DNA from: Actomonas sp051209155
Lineage (GTDB): Bacteria > Verrucomicrobiota > Verrucomicrobiia > Opitutales > Opitutaceae
NCBI GenBank assembly: GCA_051209155.1
Contig: JBPJGB010000002.1
Reading direction: 5' to 3' (one strand)
Length of the DNA: 64,000 bases
Below are positions 41,140 through 51,567 of this stretch, one piece after another. The notes under the pieces were generated by a model. It was given only the letters and a program-made list of their open reading frames with translations, was not told the DNA's origin and ran no database searches. Both the position numbers and the translations under genes were made by a program. The stretch's first letter is position 1, and every line of letters starts with the position of its first letter.

Positions 41140-41859
41140 ATGAGTTCCCTTGCCGCCCGCCAGACCGATGCCGAGTCGTCCCTTGAGACGGCCGATGCGC
41201 CGTCGCGGGTGCAATGGGCGGCGGACACCTTCGGCGACGGGCTGATCCTCACGACCAGCTTTGGGGTGCAGTCGGCGGTGATGTTGCACCTCGTCACCCA
41301 GGTCGTGCCCGACATTCCGGTGGTGTTTATCGATACCGGTTACCTGTTCCCCGAGACCTATCGCTTTGCCGACGAGCTGCAGCAGCGCCTCAAGCTGAAC
41401 CTGCAGGTCTACAACCCAAAGATGACGGCGGCGCGGCAGGAGGCCTTGTTTGGCAAACGCTGGGAGCTGGGCGCCGAAGAGCTGAAGCACTACAACCTGG
41501 TCAACAAGGTCGAGCCAATGGACCGCGCCGTGCGCGAACTTGGGGCCACGGCGTGGTTGGCGGGTCTGCGTCGCGTGCAGGCCAGCACCCGTGAGGCCTT
41601 GCCGGTGGTGCAGCAGCAGAACAAGGTCACCAAGATTCACCCGATCATCGATTGGGACAACCGCACGGTGCACCGTTACCTGACGGAGCACGGCCTGCCT
41701 TACCACCCGCTGTGGGAGCAGGGCTATGTGTCGATTGGCGACTGGCACAGCACGACGCCACTCACCGCGGGTATGAGCGAAGAGGATACCCGCTTTGGCG
41801 GCGTGAAGCGCGAGTGCGGCCTGCACGAAATCAGCGGGCAACCCGACTTCCAGATCTGA
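41140..41859 (+). CDS. cysH: Phosphoadenylylsulfate (PAPS) reductase
   Basis: A 239-residue enzyme reducing PAPS to sulfite. LTTSFGVQSAVMLHLVTQVV and IDTGYLFPETYRFADEL form the nucleotide-binding P-loop region, and the catalytic Cys is in KRECGLH near the C-terminus. The CC...CxxC iron-sulfur ligands of APS reductases are missing, pointing to the thioredoxin-dependent PAPS type. An 83-base AT-richer spacer (41057-41139) presumably carries its promoter. Confidence 0.92.
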   Translation: MSSLAARQTDAESSLETADAPSRVQWAADTFGDGLILTTSFGVQSAVMLHLVTQVVPDIPVVFIDTGYLFPETYRFADELQQRLKLNLQVYNPKMTAARQEALFGKRWELGAEELKHYNLVNKVEPMDRAVRELGATAWLAGLRRVQASTREALPVVQQQNKVTKIHPIIDWDNRTVHRYLTEHGLPYHPLWEQGYVSIGDWHSTTPLTAGMSEEDTRFGGVKRECGLHEISGQPDFQI

Positions 41860-41912
41860 GCTCCGAGCCTGCGTGGCTGGTGCTCCAAGCCGTGAAGGGC
41901 TGGATTGGTTTT

Positions 41913-42028
41913 TTAACCGCAGATTTCACAGATGAGCACAGATGGCTGACGCACTGAGGTCATGGGTTTCCGGGAGGTGAGTTCTTCGGAGCGGATCTGT
42001 GATTTTCTGTGAAATCTGTGGTCAGAAC
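41913..42028. repeat. ccacagatttcacagat-type inverted repeat downstream of cysH
   Basis: AACCGCAGATTTCACAGATG (from 41915) and, inverted, TGTGAAATCTGTGGTCAGAA (about 42008-42027) flank a 60-base centre. The same family occurs twice in tandem at 60417-60726. It lies between convergent genes and could form a long hairpin. Confidence 0.7.
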
Positions 42029-42029
42029 T

Positions 42030-42317
42030 TCAGGCTGACGGTGCGGCGGTTTCCTCTTCCGGCAGGTCGCCGGCCTTTTTGGCTTCGTAGACCTTTTTCA
42101 CCGTGAGCACCAAGGCGGTGCCGGGGGCCCAGATGCCGAAGAAGAAGGTGCCGATTTTGATGCCATTCATCGCGAGCTGTCCCGGCGTGTAGCCGGTATC
42201 AAAAAGCAGACCGGCGAGCGGAAAGGTGATCGCGCCCAGAACCGTGCCGGTGAGCGTGATGCCCACGGTCCACTTGATGAAATACAGCGGCCAGCGCGGA
42301 ATCTTGATTTGTTTCAT
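42030..42317 (-). CDS. Small two-helix membrane protein of unknown function
   Basis: A 95-residue protein with two membrane helices (about 12-37, WTVGITLTGTVLGAITFPLA; about 47-70, MNGIKIGTFFFGIWAPGTAL) and an acidic tail (GDLPEEETAAPSA). The ATG at 42317 overlaps the stop of the RibD-C gene upstream by four bases. No family is recognised. Confidence 0.68.
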   Translation of the reverse strand: MKQIKIPRWPLYFIKWTVGITLTGTVLGAITFPLAGLLFDTGYTPGQLAMNGIKIGTFFFGIWAPGTALVLTVKKVYEAKKAGDLPEEETAAPSA

Positions 42318-42844
42318 CGGGAAACCGCGTAGCGCAACACGACCGAGTTGCTGTCGTCGAGCCGCGTGTGTTCGAGCAGGGTGAGGTGGTGGTCCTGCGT
42401 GGCGCGCACCACCGGTGTGCCGGCGCCAAAGAGCCGCGGCTCGATCGTGACCCACAGCTCGTCCACCAGAGCGGCCGCGAGGAAGGCGTCGTGCACGTGA
42501 CCGCCGCCGAGCAGGGCGCATTGGCGGCGGCCGTCGGCGCGAAGGCGGGTGGTGATGGTGGCCGCATCATCGTCCGTAAAATCCAGCGCGCCGGGAACCG
42601 CGTCCTCCGCCCAGTCGTGCGGCGCACGCGTCATGATGATCCGGCGCACCTTTGGCGAGCGTTTGGCCAGAATGGCGTCGCGCACGGTGGCGTAGGTGGC
42701 GCGGCCCATGACTTGGCAATCGAACTGCGCCAGGCAGGAGCGGAACCATCTTTGGTCGGCGTCCGACGCCCAGCCCGCGCCGGGTTCATCATGGCGGGTG
42801 ATGAAGCCGTCGAGCGATTGGGCGACGATGAGCACGGTGCGCAT
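42314..42844 (-). CDS. RibD C-terminal / dihydrofolate reductase-like protein
   Basis: A 176-residue protein with the DHFR-like fold of RibD-C: MRTVLIVAQSLDGFITRHDE, CQVMGRATYATVRDAILAK, and ALLGGGHVHDAFLAAALVDE then LWVTIEPRLFGAG. Stand-alone members are NADPH-dependent reductases, some acting on pyrimidine intermediates; substrate here is unknown. The ATG at 42844 is chosen; upstream in-frame sequence to 42964 overlaps the gmd start region and lacks similarity. Confidence 0.8.
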   Translation of the reverse strand: MRTVLIVAQSLDGFITRHDEPGAGWASDADQRWFRSCLAQFDCQVMGRATYATVRDAILAKRSPKVRRIIMTRAPHDWAEDAVPGALDFTDDDAATITTRLRADGRRQCALLGGGHVHDAFLAAALVDELWVTIEPRLFGAGTPVVRATQDHHLTLLEHTRLDDSNSVVLRYAVSR

Positions 42845-42935
42845 GGCGGCACGATGCATGGGCGGGCGGCGCATGCAAGTGGAGGCGCTTTGCGAGCTTG
42901 CGAGCGAGCTGGGTGGGGATTGAGCTCGGACGCTC

Positions 42936-43955
42936 ATGAAGAAAGCGCTCATCACCGGCATCACCGGGCAGGACGGTTCCTACCTTGCCGAGCTCCTGCT
43001 CGCCAAGGGTTACGAAGTGCACGGCGTCATCCGCCGGGCCTCGACTTTTAACACCAGTCGGATCGACCACCTTTACCGCGACCCGCACGTGAACGGGGTG
43101 AAGCTGTTCCTGCACTACGGCGACTTGGCCGACAGCGTGCAGATGGTGAAGCTGCTCTATGATCTGCAGCCCGACGAAGTCTATAACCTCGGTGCCCAGT
43201 CCCACGTGCGCGTCTCCTTCGACGTGCCGGAATACACCGGTGACGTCGTCGGTCTCGGCGCCCAACGCCTCCTCGAGGCGATCCACGAAGCCGGCCTGGT
43301 GAAGAAGGTGCGTTATTACCAAGCCTCCTCTTCCGAGATGTTTGGCAAGGTGCAGGCCGTGCCGCAGGTGGAGACCACGCCCTTCTGGCCGCGTTCGCCC
43401 TATGCCTGCGCCAAACTTTACGCGCACTGGCTGACGGTGAACTACCGCGAGTCCTACAACCTGCACGCGTCCTCCGGCATCCTCTTCAACCACGAGTCGC
43501 CGCGCCGCGGTGAGACCTTTGTGACCCGCAAGATCACCCGGGCCGCCACCCGGATCAAACTCGGGCTGCAGGACGCCCTTTACATGGGCAATCTCGACGC
43601 CAAGCGCGACTGGGGTTACGCCAAGGAATACGTCGAGATGATGTGGATGATGCTCCAGCAGGACACGCCCGACGATTACGTGGTCGCGACGAACGAGACC
43701 CACTCGGTGAAGGAGTTCATCCAGGAAACCTTCGCGCTGCTCGATCTCGATTGGGAGAAGTATGTCAAATACGACCAACGCTACGACCGCCCGGCCGAGG
43801 TTGACCTCCTCATCGGCAATCCGGAGAAGGCCAAGAAGCAGCTCGGTTGGGAACCGAAAGTGAAGTTCAAGGAGCTCGTCAAAATCATGACCGAAGCCGA
43901 CCTCGAACTCGCCAAACGCGAAGCCCAGATCGCCAGCCTTCCGGCGGTATCGTGA
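42936..43955 (+). CDS. gmd: GDP-mannose 4,6-dehydratase
   Basis: A 339-residue short-chain dehydrogenase making GDP-4-keto-6-deoxymannose. The NADP-binding motif is ITGITGQDGSYLAELLLAKG, the arginine-rich IRRASTFNTSRIDHLY follows, and the catalytic Tyr-x-x-x-Lys is in SPYACAKLYAHWL with Ser in YYQASSSEMFG. Motifs such as FNHESPRRGETFVTRKIT are diagnostic. It is followed by fcl, so the product is GDP-L-fucose, used for surface polysaccharides. Confidence 0.97.
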   Translation: MKKALITGITGQDGSYLAELLLAKGYEVHGVIRRASTFNTSRIDHLYRDPHVNGVKLFLHYGDLADSVQMVKLLYDLQPDEVYNLGAQSHVRVSFDVPEYTGDVVGLGAQRLLEAIHEAGLVKKVRYYQASSSEMFGKVQAVPQVETTPFWPRSPYACAKLYAHWLTVNYRESYNLHASSGILFNHESPRRGETFVTRKITRAATRIKLGLQDALYMGNLDAKRDWGYAKEYVEMMWMMLQQDTPDDYVVATNETHSVKEFIQETFALLDLDWEKYVKYDQRYDRPAEVDLLIGNPEKAKKQLGWEPKVKFKELVKIMTEADLELAKREAQIASLPAVS

Positions 43956-43962
43956 AAAATTT

Positions 43963-44036
43963 TGGAACGCTAATCTTCGCTAATCAGCGCTCATTAGCGT
44001 TCCCGTTGCTTCCGTATATTCCGTGTGGTCCGTGGG
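43963..44036. repeat. Repeat-rich spacer between gmd and fcl
   Basis: GAACGCTAATCTTCGCTAAT and CTCATTAGCGTTCC form an imperfect palindrome, followed by TTCCGTATATTCCGTGTGG and GTCCGTGGG. This resembles the dispersed ccacgg-type repeats such as that at 10993. It separates two genes of one pathway. Confidence 0.55.
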
Positions 44037-44045
44037 CCTAGATTC

Positions 44046-44981
44046 ATGAAACTCTTCATCGCAGGTCATCGTGGAATGGTGGGCGGCGCGCTGGTGCGGC
44101 GCTTTGCATCCGAGGCGGGTGTCGAGCTGGTGACCCGCACGCGCGCGGAGCTCGACCTGACCAACCAGGCGGCGGTCGAGGCGTTCTTCGCCGCCGAGAA
44201 ACCCGACGTCGCCATCATTGCCGCGGCCAAGGTTGGTGGTATCCACGCCAACAATACCTACCCGGCGGAGTTCGCGTTCGACAACCTCGCGCTCGCCACC
44301 AACTGCATTCACGCATCCTACCGCAGCGGGGTGGGGCGGCTGCTCTTTCTCGGCAGCTCCTGCATTTATCCGCAGCTGGCGCCGCAGCCGATGCCGGAGG
44401 ATTGCCTGCTGACCGGTCCGCTGGAACCGACCAACGAGGCCTACGCCATCGCCAAGATCGCTGGCCTCAAGCTGGCCGAGTATTACCGCCGCCAATACGG
44501 GGTGTGTTTCCACTCGGCCATGCCGACCAACCTCTACGGTCCGGGCGACAATTACCACGCGCAGAACTCGCACGTCCTGCCCGCGCTTATCCGTCGTTTC
44601 CACGAAGCGAAACTCAGCGGTCAACCCGAAGTCGTGGCCTGGGGCACGGGGTCGCCGAAGCGCGAATTCCTGCACGTCGATGATATGGCCGACGCCTGTG
44701 CGTTCCTGCTCCAGATGGAGAATCCGCCGGACCTGATCAATGTCGGCACCGGCACGGATGTTTCGATCAAAGAGCTCACCGAGATCGTGGCGGAGGTGGT
44801 GGGGTATGTCGGGACGATCACCTGGGACTCCAGCAAACCCGACGGCACGCCGCGGAAGCTGATGGATGTCTCCAAGCTGAGCGCCCTCGGCTGGCGCGCC
44901 CGCATCGCGCTCCGCGAAGGCATCGAGCGCACCTACGCCTCGTTCCAAGCTGAGCAATCCGCCGGGATCCTGAGGCTGTAA
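44046..44981 (+). CDS. fcl: GDP-L-fucose synthase
   Basis: A 311-residue epimerase/reductase converting the Gmd product to GDP-L-fucose. FIAGHRGMVGGALVRRF is the dinucleotide-binding loop, GSSCIYP carries the catalytic Ser/Cys, NEAYAIAKIAGLKLAEYYRR the Tyr-x-x-x-Lys, and LYGPGDNYHAQNSHVLPALI the substrate loop. The ATG at 44046 is preferred over an open frame from 44025. A short hairpin with T-run follows. Confidence 0.96.
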   Translation: MKLFIAGHRGMVGGALVRRFASEAGVELVTRTRAELDLTNQAAVEAFFAAEKPDVAIIAAAKVGGIHANNTYPAEFAFDNLALATNCIHASYRSGVGRLLFLGSSCIYPQLAPQPMPEDCLLTGPLEPTNEAYAIAKIAGLKLAEYYRRQYGVCFHSAMPTNLYGPGDNYHAQNSHVLPALIRRFHEAKLSGQPEVVAWGTGSPKREFLHVDDMADACAFLLQMENPPDLINVGTGTDVSIKELTEIVAEVVGYVGTITWDSSKPDGTPRKLMDVSKLSALGWRARIALREGIERTYASFQAEQSAGILRL

Positions 44982-45012
44982 GAGCAGGGGACGCCGCCGC
45001 TCACCAACGACG

Positions 45013-45034
45013 GCAAGGGATGTTTCCCTTTTTG
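45013..45034 (+). terminator. Possible rho-independent terminator after fcl
   Basis: AAGGGA-TGTT-TCCCTT with a following TTT forms a short hairpin with T-run, 31 bases after the fcl stop. The stem is only six base pairs. Confidence 0.4.
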
Positions 45035-45120
45035 CCCCGGCGCTCATATAAGGACAAGATGCGCGCAGCCGGATAACGGTCGCTCGGCTACGCTGTGCCG
45101 CAAAAAACCCTCCCTCACCC

Positions 45121-46605
45121 ATGTCCAAGCCCGTCGCCTTCACCAACACCGTCCTCCGGGACGGCCACCAGTCGCTCGCCGCCACGCGCATGTCGACTGC
45201 GCAGATGCTGCCCGCCGCCCCTATTCTCGACGAACTCGGCTTCTACGGCCTGGAGACCTGGGGCGGGGCAACCATCGATTCCTGCCTGCGCTTTCTCAAC
45301 GAGAACCCCTTTGACCGACTGCGGGCGCTGAAAAAAGCCGCGCCGAAGACCCCGCAACTCATGCTGCTGCGCGGGCAGAACATTGTCCAATACACCAGTT
45401 TTCCGGACGACGTGGTCGAGGCTTTCGTGCGCGCCAATGCGGCGGCGGGGCAGGACATCTTCCGTATCTTCGATGCCCTCAATGATACCCGCAACATGCG
45501 CACCGCCATCAAGACGGTGGTCGACTGCGGCAAACATGCGCGCGGCGAGATTTGCTACACCATCAGTCCGGTCCACACCGCCGAGGCCTTCGTCAAGATG
45601 GGCATCGAGCTCAAGGACATGGGGTGCCACTCGATCGCCATCAAGGACATGGCCGGCATCATCAAGCCGAAGGTGGCCTACGACTTGGTGAAGGAGCTGA
45701 AACAAAAAGTGGGCCTGCCCATCGCGCTGCACACGCACGAAACCGCCGGTTTGGGCGCCGCATCCTACCTCGCCGCTGTTGAGGCCGGCGTGGATACGAT
45801 CGAAACCTCGATCAGTCCCTTTGCCAACGGCACCGCCCAACCCGACACCGTGCGCATGCTGGCCTTGCTGGAGGGGCATCCGCGTTGCCCGAGCTATGAC
45901 CTGAAGAAGCTGCGCGAACTGGGTGAATATTTCAAAGGCGTCTACGCCGAGCTCTCGAAGTTCACCAGTCCCGCCAACGAGCGCGTCGATGCCGATACGC
46001 TGGCCTATCAGGTGCCGGGCGGCATGCTGTCCAACTTCCGTAATCAGCTCAAAGAGCAGGGTATGGCCGACCAGTTCGAAAAGGTCGTCGCCGAGATTCC
46101 GGTGGTGCGCGCCGCCTTGGGTTACATCCCTCTGGTCACGCCGACCTCCCAGATCGTGGGCAGCCAGTCCATGCTCAATGTGAAGTTTGGCCGCTGGAAA
46201 AACATCTCCCAACCGGCGATCGACATTGCCCTTGGCAAATATGGCAAGACGCCCGGACCGATCGACCCCGACCTGCTCGAGATGATCAAAAAACGCTCGG
46301 GTAAGGAGCCCATGACGGGCCGCCCGGCCGATGTGCTTGAGCCGCGCATGCCGCAACTGCGAGCCGAGTTGGAGGCCAAGGGTTTGCCGACCGACGACGA
46401 AGCCTGCGTGTTGCACGCCATGTTCCCGCTGGAGTTCGCCGCGCTGCACAAGGACAAGGCACCCGCCCCCGCGCCGGCACCCGCGCCAGCTCCGAGTCCC
46501 GCACCCGCTCGTGCTTCGGCCGCGGTCTCGACTGGCAGCGTGACCCGCCTGCGCCTGACCGTCGAAGGCCAGCCGCACGAGGTAACGGTTGAAGAAGTAG
46601 GCTGA
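45121..46605 (+). CDS. Biotin-dependent carboxyltransferase (OadA/PycB-like), truncated biotinyl domain
   Basis: A 494-residue protein with the HMGL-like catalytic barrel (NTVLRDGHQSLAATRMSTAQ, IAIKDMAGIIKPKVAYDLV, LHTHETAGLGAASYLAAVEA) and the conserved carboxyltransferase domain (ERVDADTLAYQVPGGMLSNF). The barrel binds metal and pyruvate or oxaloacetate. A Pro/Ala linker (about 447-467) leads to RLRLTVEGQPHEVTVEEVG, the first strands of the OadA-type biotinyl region, then stops; the MKM lysine motif is absent. Biotin must be supplied by a separate carrier. It may act in pyruvate carboxylase or oxaloacetate decarboxylase. Confidence 0.85.
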   Translation: MSKPVAFTNTVLRDGHQSLAATRMSTAQMLPAAPILDELGFYGLETWGGATIDSCLRFLNENPFDRLRALKKAAPKTPQLMLLRGQNIVQYTSFPDDVVEAFVRANAAAGQDIFRIFDALNDTRNMRTAIKTVVDCGKHARGEICYTISPVHTAEAFVKMGIELKDMGCHSIAIKDMAGIIKPKVAYDLVKELKQKVGLPIALHTHETAGLGAASYLAAVEAGVDTIETSISPFANGTAQPDTVRMLALLEGHPRCPSYDLKKLRELGEYFKGVYAELSKFTSPANERVDADTLAYQVPGGMLSNFRNQLKEQGMADQFEKVVAEIPVVRAALGYIPLVTPTSQIVGSQSMLNVKFGRWKNISQPAIDIALGKYGKTPGPIDPDLLEMIKKRSGKEPMTGRPADVLEPRMPQLRAELEAKGLPTDDEACVLHAMFPLEFAALHKDKAPAPAPAPAPAPSPAPARASAAVSTGSVTRLRLTVEGQPHEVTVEEVG

Positions 46606-46666
46606 TTTTCACCCTTGCGCCGACGCGCGCTCTTTGCGGCGATGGTCGTTCACTCTGTTGCCGACC

Positions 46667-47813
<1,147 letters not shown>

Positions 47814-47895
47814 GGCCGATGCCGCGCGAGCGGCGCCGGCTCATCCCGAAACCTTTGCGGTAGGGCCTCACCTCGCGTGCGGCCGCCTCAGCAGG

Positions 47896-48774
47896 TCATT
47901 CGGCGACGCGAGGCTCGTGGCGGTATCCCACGCCGATGTGCGGGTAGTAGTAGTTGTCGCCGGAAGCGACCAGGTTCGCTTCATTGTCGTAGACGCGGTA
48001 GGAGCCACGGTGCAGGCGACGATTTCTCCGGTCGTCATATTCCCCGGGGCCGCGGAGGAAGAGAACACAACCTCCAGGAGGGACCGTTAGGCGCTGGCGA
48101 CTGCCGCGCCCGACTGTTTCCGGTCGGGTATGGGCGCCGGCCACGTGTGGCTGGTCTGGTTCATCGGGGAACGAAAGGTAGAAGACCACGGCGTGGCCTT
48201 CCGGCAGCTTCTCCACCAAGTCGCCGTTCCGATTCCAGAGATAGGAACCGTAGCCGCCTTCCTCGTTGGTCCCGTTGTAGGTCACCCAAAAGATGCCGCG
48301 ACCGCGTTCGACGCGGTGATACTCCGGCGCGATGATTTCACCACTAGCCTCGTCGATCAGGCCGTAACCCTGATGGTCATAAATCATTCCGGTCACCGGT
48401 TTCATGATCACCACCTTGCGGTGGGCACTGAGGGGCGTGACCTCATAGCCCAGTCGTTGCAGGTAATCGATTCGAGCTTCCCGCTCGGCCTTGGCTTGCT
48501 CTGGATTGGCATACCAGCCGACCGCCTCGAAATGGAGCGTGTCAGGCGATTCAACCTTGAGGGCGATGAGTTGGCGCAGCGATGCCGTGAGCCGGTCAAC
48601 CGGACTGAGGCCCTCGAAGAGAGTTGCCCCACGGGCGAAGTCCGCGGCTTGCACCGCGGACAGATAGACCGCTTTGGGCTGTTCCGAACGGGCCAGAGCG
48701 AAGCCATGGTATTCCTCGGCGTGCAGCGCCGCGCTCAGTTGGAGACCCAGGAGGAGGAAACGCAGCGGTTTCAT
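47896..48774 (-). CDS. Exported WG-repeat-like protein of unknown function
   Basis: A 292-residue protein with a signal peptide (MKPLRFLLLGLQLSAALHAE). A helical part follows (DRLTASLRQLIALKVESPDT; EREARIDYLQRLGYEV), then beta-type sequence IYDHQGYGLIDEASGEIIAP and GSYLWNRNGDLVEKLP, which resembles WG/KWG repeats. The C-terminal region is basic and Tyr-rich (GDNYYYPHIGVGYRHE). Its ATG at 48774 overlaps the preceding gene by four bases. Third gene of a three-gene unit. Confidence 0.6.
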   Translation of the reverse strand: MKPLRFLLLGLQLSAALHAEEYHGFALARSEQPKAVYLSAVQAADFARGATLFEGLSPVDRLTASLRQLIALKVESPDTLHFEAVGWYANPEQAKAEREARIDYLQRLGYEVTPLSAHRKVVIMKPVTGMIYDHQGYGLIDEASGEIIAPEYHRVERGRGIFWVTYNGTNEEGGYGSYLWNRNGDLVEKLPEGHAVVFYLSFPDEPDQPHVAGAHTRPETVGRGSRQRLTVPPGGCVLFLRGPGEYDDRRNRRLHRGSYRVYDNEANLVASGDNYYYPHIGVGYRHEPRVAE

Positions 48775-49772
48775 GGCTGTTGCCCCTGCTTTGCGTAGGC
48801 GTCCATCCGGGCGACGAGGTCGCGGACAATGTTTTCCGAGATGTGCTCCAGTTCGAAGGGCACGATCTTGTTCAACCACGAGGCCTCCCACACCGCGCTG
48901 TCGTGCACGTTGGCCAGCTCGAGTTCGCGGAAGAAAGCATCGACCGCCTCGTTGTCGTAGCTGTCCGTGACCGGAGTAAGCCGTTCGACCGGGAAAGTGA
49001 ACGCGCGCCGGTCGGTCCATTGCGCCACCGGATCGGTGACCAGGCCCATCTCCCGCTCCACGTCGTTCAGGATGCTGGGAGCCGGCGTCACGACGTTGAA
49101 CGTCACTTCGAGGTGCTGACCGCCCGACTCGATCACGACCGGCAACGGGATCGCCTCGCGAATCTCGTCGCGGCTGAGCCGGTCTCTGCTGAAGTCCTGC
49201 CAATATACGTCTTCAATGACGACGGGACCGTATTCGGCCTTCAGATACGGGTAGCCGAAGAACACGAACTGGGCGCGGCAGGTGAGTTGACCGGAGATGT
49301 GGAGGCCGTCCTGGGTAAGGCTGAAATCGATGGTATGGCGAAAGGTCGGCGGCGCTTCGCCGGCCGCGGGTGGCACGTTGCTGGCGAGGCCGGCGTAGCG
49401 TTCCTCCACCGCGTAGCGCAGACGTTCGCGCAGGAAGCCGAGACGTTGCGCGCGTTGCTTTTCAGCGGCGGCACGCGAGTCGAACCAACCGACGATCTCC
49501 GACTGGGTCCATCGTTTGTCGGCGAGTTGATCGCCCCAGGCCTGTTGGAGGCGGCGGTGACGCTCGCCCGCGGCGTAGGGATCGTCGCCCGCTTTGACCG
49601 GTAGGGCGAAGACCTCGGACAACACGGCACGCTGCCGGGCATCCGACCATGCGACGGCGAAACCGTAGCTGAAGGCAAACTCCTCGCCGGCCTTGATCGG
49701 GTCGGCCGCAGCGGCTGGCCGCAGGCCGGTCGCAAGGACGAGAAGGGTGAGAACGATCGAAAGGAAGCGCAT
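48771..49772 (-). CDS. Exported protein of unknown function
   Basis: A 333-residue protein with a signal peptide (RFLSIVLTLLVLATGLRPAA, cleaved near AAAA). The mature part is rich in charged and aromatic residues (RWTQSEIVGWFDSRAAAEKQ; LTCRAQFVFFGYPYLKAEYG; FTFPVERLTPVTDSYDNEAV) without recognised domain. The ATG at 49772 shares one base with the stop of the gene upstream, and its own stop overlaps the next ATG, so the three genes form a tight translational unit. Confidence 0.65.
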   Translation of the reverse strand: MRFLSIVLTLLVLATGLRPAAAADPIKAGEEFAFSYGFAVAWSDARQRAVLSEVFALPVKAGDDPYAAGERHRRLQQAWGDQLADKRWTQSEIVGWFDSRAAAEKQRAQRLGFLRERLRYAVEERYAGLASNVPPAAGEAPPTFRHTIDFSLTQDGLHISGQLTCRAQFVFFGYPYLKAEYGPVVIEDVYWQDFSRDRLSRDEIREAIPLPVVIESGGQHLEVTFNVVTPAPSILNDVEREMGLVTDPVAQWTDRRAFTFPVERLTPVTDSYDNEAVDAFFRELELANVHDSAVWEASWLNKIVPFELEHISENIVRDLVARMDAYAKQGQQP

Positions 49773-51373
49773 CAGAATCTCCAGTAGCCTTCGCTTTGTT
49801 GCAGCACGTTGCCGTGGCCGTCGATGACGAGCACGTGAATGGGGTCGTCAACCTTCGCGTCGCCACGTGGGGCCAGACGGACGAGGAGCCCCTTGTCGGG
49901 CACGTAGAGGTAGCGCCGGTCGCGGCGCGCCGGGTCGCCGAACACGAAGTGGTTGTCGGTGTCGCGGCCGGTCACGAGGCTGACCGGGCCGGTGAAGGTG
50001 GCCAACTCCTCACCGCGCAGGTTCCAGAGCTTGAAGGGGCCGAGGGGCTCGCCGCGGCCCAGCACGATCGGTGGCTGCACGCCGAAAATCGCGGCTTGGT
50101 CGACGAGCACGTTTTCTCCGGAGTCGCGGTCGCGCAGGCTCTGGCGACCGACTTCGCCGACAATCACAAAATCGCCCCAAAAGGACTGCATCGCGGGCGG
50201 ATACTGCTCCTGTGCCGTTTGCTGGGTTTCTCGCAGCCACGAGGTCAGGGCCGACGCTTGCAGCGAGGCATTCTGCTCCAGACTGGCGCTGAAGTTTTTC
50301 ACGTCCTCTTGCAGGCGGGCGAAGCGCTGTGGTTGGGCGAGTCCTGGGTGGGGGCGGTTGGCCAGGCTCTGCACGCGCGCTTCCAGTAGCGAAAGGACGC
50401 GCGGATGGCCGAGGAAGAGCAGGTCTTCGGCTTCGGCGAGAATGGCGGTTTCGAGGCGGGTGGTGTCACCGATATAGGCCGGACCCTCGGGCGCGGGGGG
50501 ACAATACCACGACAGTTTGATCCACGTGCGGCTGTCGATCGGGTGGTGGTCCGCCACGAAGGCCTGCAAGGCTTCCAGCGGGATCTCCTCATCCTTCGCC
50601 TGTTGGGCATCGAGTTCCAGGCTGCGGCGAATGTTGCCGACGCCGACTTGCAGCGGCTTGATGAGCGCGAGGCTGCGGGTGTTTTTTGCGTCGTCCCAAG
50701 CCTCCCGCGCGGCCTCACATTGCGCCGCGAAGGCCTGAAGGTCGGCGATGGCCGCTGCGAGTTTGGGCGTTTTGTAGGGCTCCAGAAACTCGATGAAGGC
50801 GAGGCTGTTCGCGGAAGCGTCCGCCCAGCGGTCATCCTGCAAGACGAAGCCCGTCCACGATCCGGCGCGGATGAGGTCGTTTTGCAGCTCGGCCAGGTTT
50901 TCCTCGGCTTGGGCCAGGATGCGGTCGCCGTAAACGATGTCGCGCTCTTCCAGCGGCATGGGCACGCCGCGGCGTTCGAGTTGATCCCGGACCTGCCATC
51001 CCAGTTTGGTTTCAGAGTGGATGAGCCACCAGGTCGCCAGCGGCGGGAGCAGGATGAATCCGGCCGCGATCACCAGGACAACGCGGCGCTTTTTAGATTT
51101 TGCGGTCGGCTTCGGACCGGGAGCGTCGTCGCTTGGGGGCGGCGGGGTGGCAGGACGAGTGGGGCTGTCGCCGAGCAAGGTGCGCCAGAGCACGTCGTAG
51201 GCAGACTCGAGTCGGGACAGTGCGGTGGCGACGTCCTGTTTGGCTCCGGAGGTGGCGGCGGCCTCTTGGAGCTTGGTGAGCCGCTGCTTTTCGCGGTTAA
51301 ACCTATCGTTGAGTTCCTCCTGGGCGAAGTCGTCGGCCAAGCCGAGCAGCTGTTTCGCGGTGGTTTGATCCAT
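49772..51373 (-). CDS. Membrane-anchored protein of unknown function
   Basis: A 533-residue protein. A helical N-terminal part, DQTTAKQLLGLADDFAQEEL with RFNREKQRLTKLQEAAATSG, vaguely recalls a J-domain but lacks HPD. A Pro-rich linker precedes one membrane helix (about 97-120: VVLVIAAGFILLPPLATWWL). A long helical external region follows, ending in a beta-rich part (FKLWNLRGEELATFTGPVSL; RYLYVPDKGLLVRLAP). The ATG at 51373 is chosen. First gene of a three-gene overlapping unit; function unknown. Confidence 0.62.
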   Translation of the reverse strand: MDQTTAKQLLGLADDFAQEELNDRFNREKQRLTKLQEAAATSGAKQDVATALSRLESAYDVLWRTLLGDSPTRPATPPPPSDDAPGPKPTAKSKKRRVVLVIAAGFILLPPLATWWLIHSETKLGWQVRDQLERRGVPMPLEERDIVYGDRILAQAEENLAELQNDLIRAGSWTGFVLQDDRWADASANSLAFIEFLEPYKTPKLAAAIADLQAFAAQCEAAREAWDDAKNTRSLALIKPLQVGVGNIRRSLELDAQQAKDEEIPLEALQAFVADHHPIDSRTWIKLSWYCPPAPEGPAYIGDTTRLETAILAEAEDLLFLGHPRVLSLLEARVQSLANRPHPGLAQPQRFARLQEDVKNFSASLEQNASLQASALTSWLRETQQTAQEQYPPAMQSFWGDFVIVGEVGRQSLRDRDSGENVLVDQAAIFGVQPPIVLGRGEPLGPFKLWNLRGEELATFTGPVSLVTGRDTDNHFVFGDPARRDRRYLYVPDKGLLVRLAPRGDAKVDDPIHVLVIDGHGNVLQQSEGYWRF

Positions 51374-51567
51374 GAGGAGGCGGTGTCGGAATAGGAGGAA
51401 ATCGGGTGATGCGACCGCTTCGCGCGGCGGCGGCGAAGGGCGGGGACGCGGTCTCTTTCGGAAAGGCATCACCACCTTGCTGTCAAACCGGTGGCCCGAA
51501 ACAGATGCGCCAAAAGACCTATCCCAAGGTTGCCTTCACGCATAAGCCATTAGCCTGTGGGTCTCGC

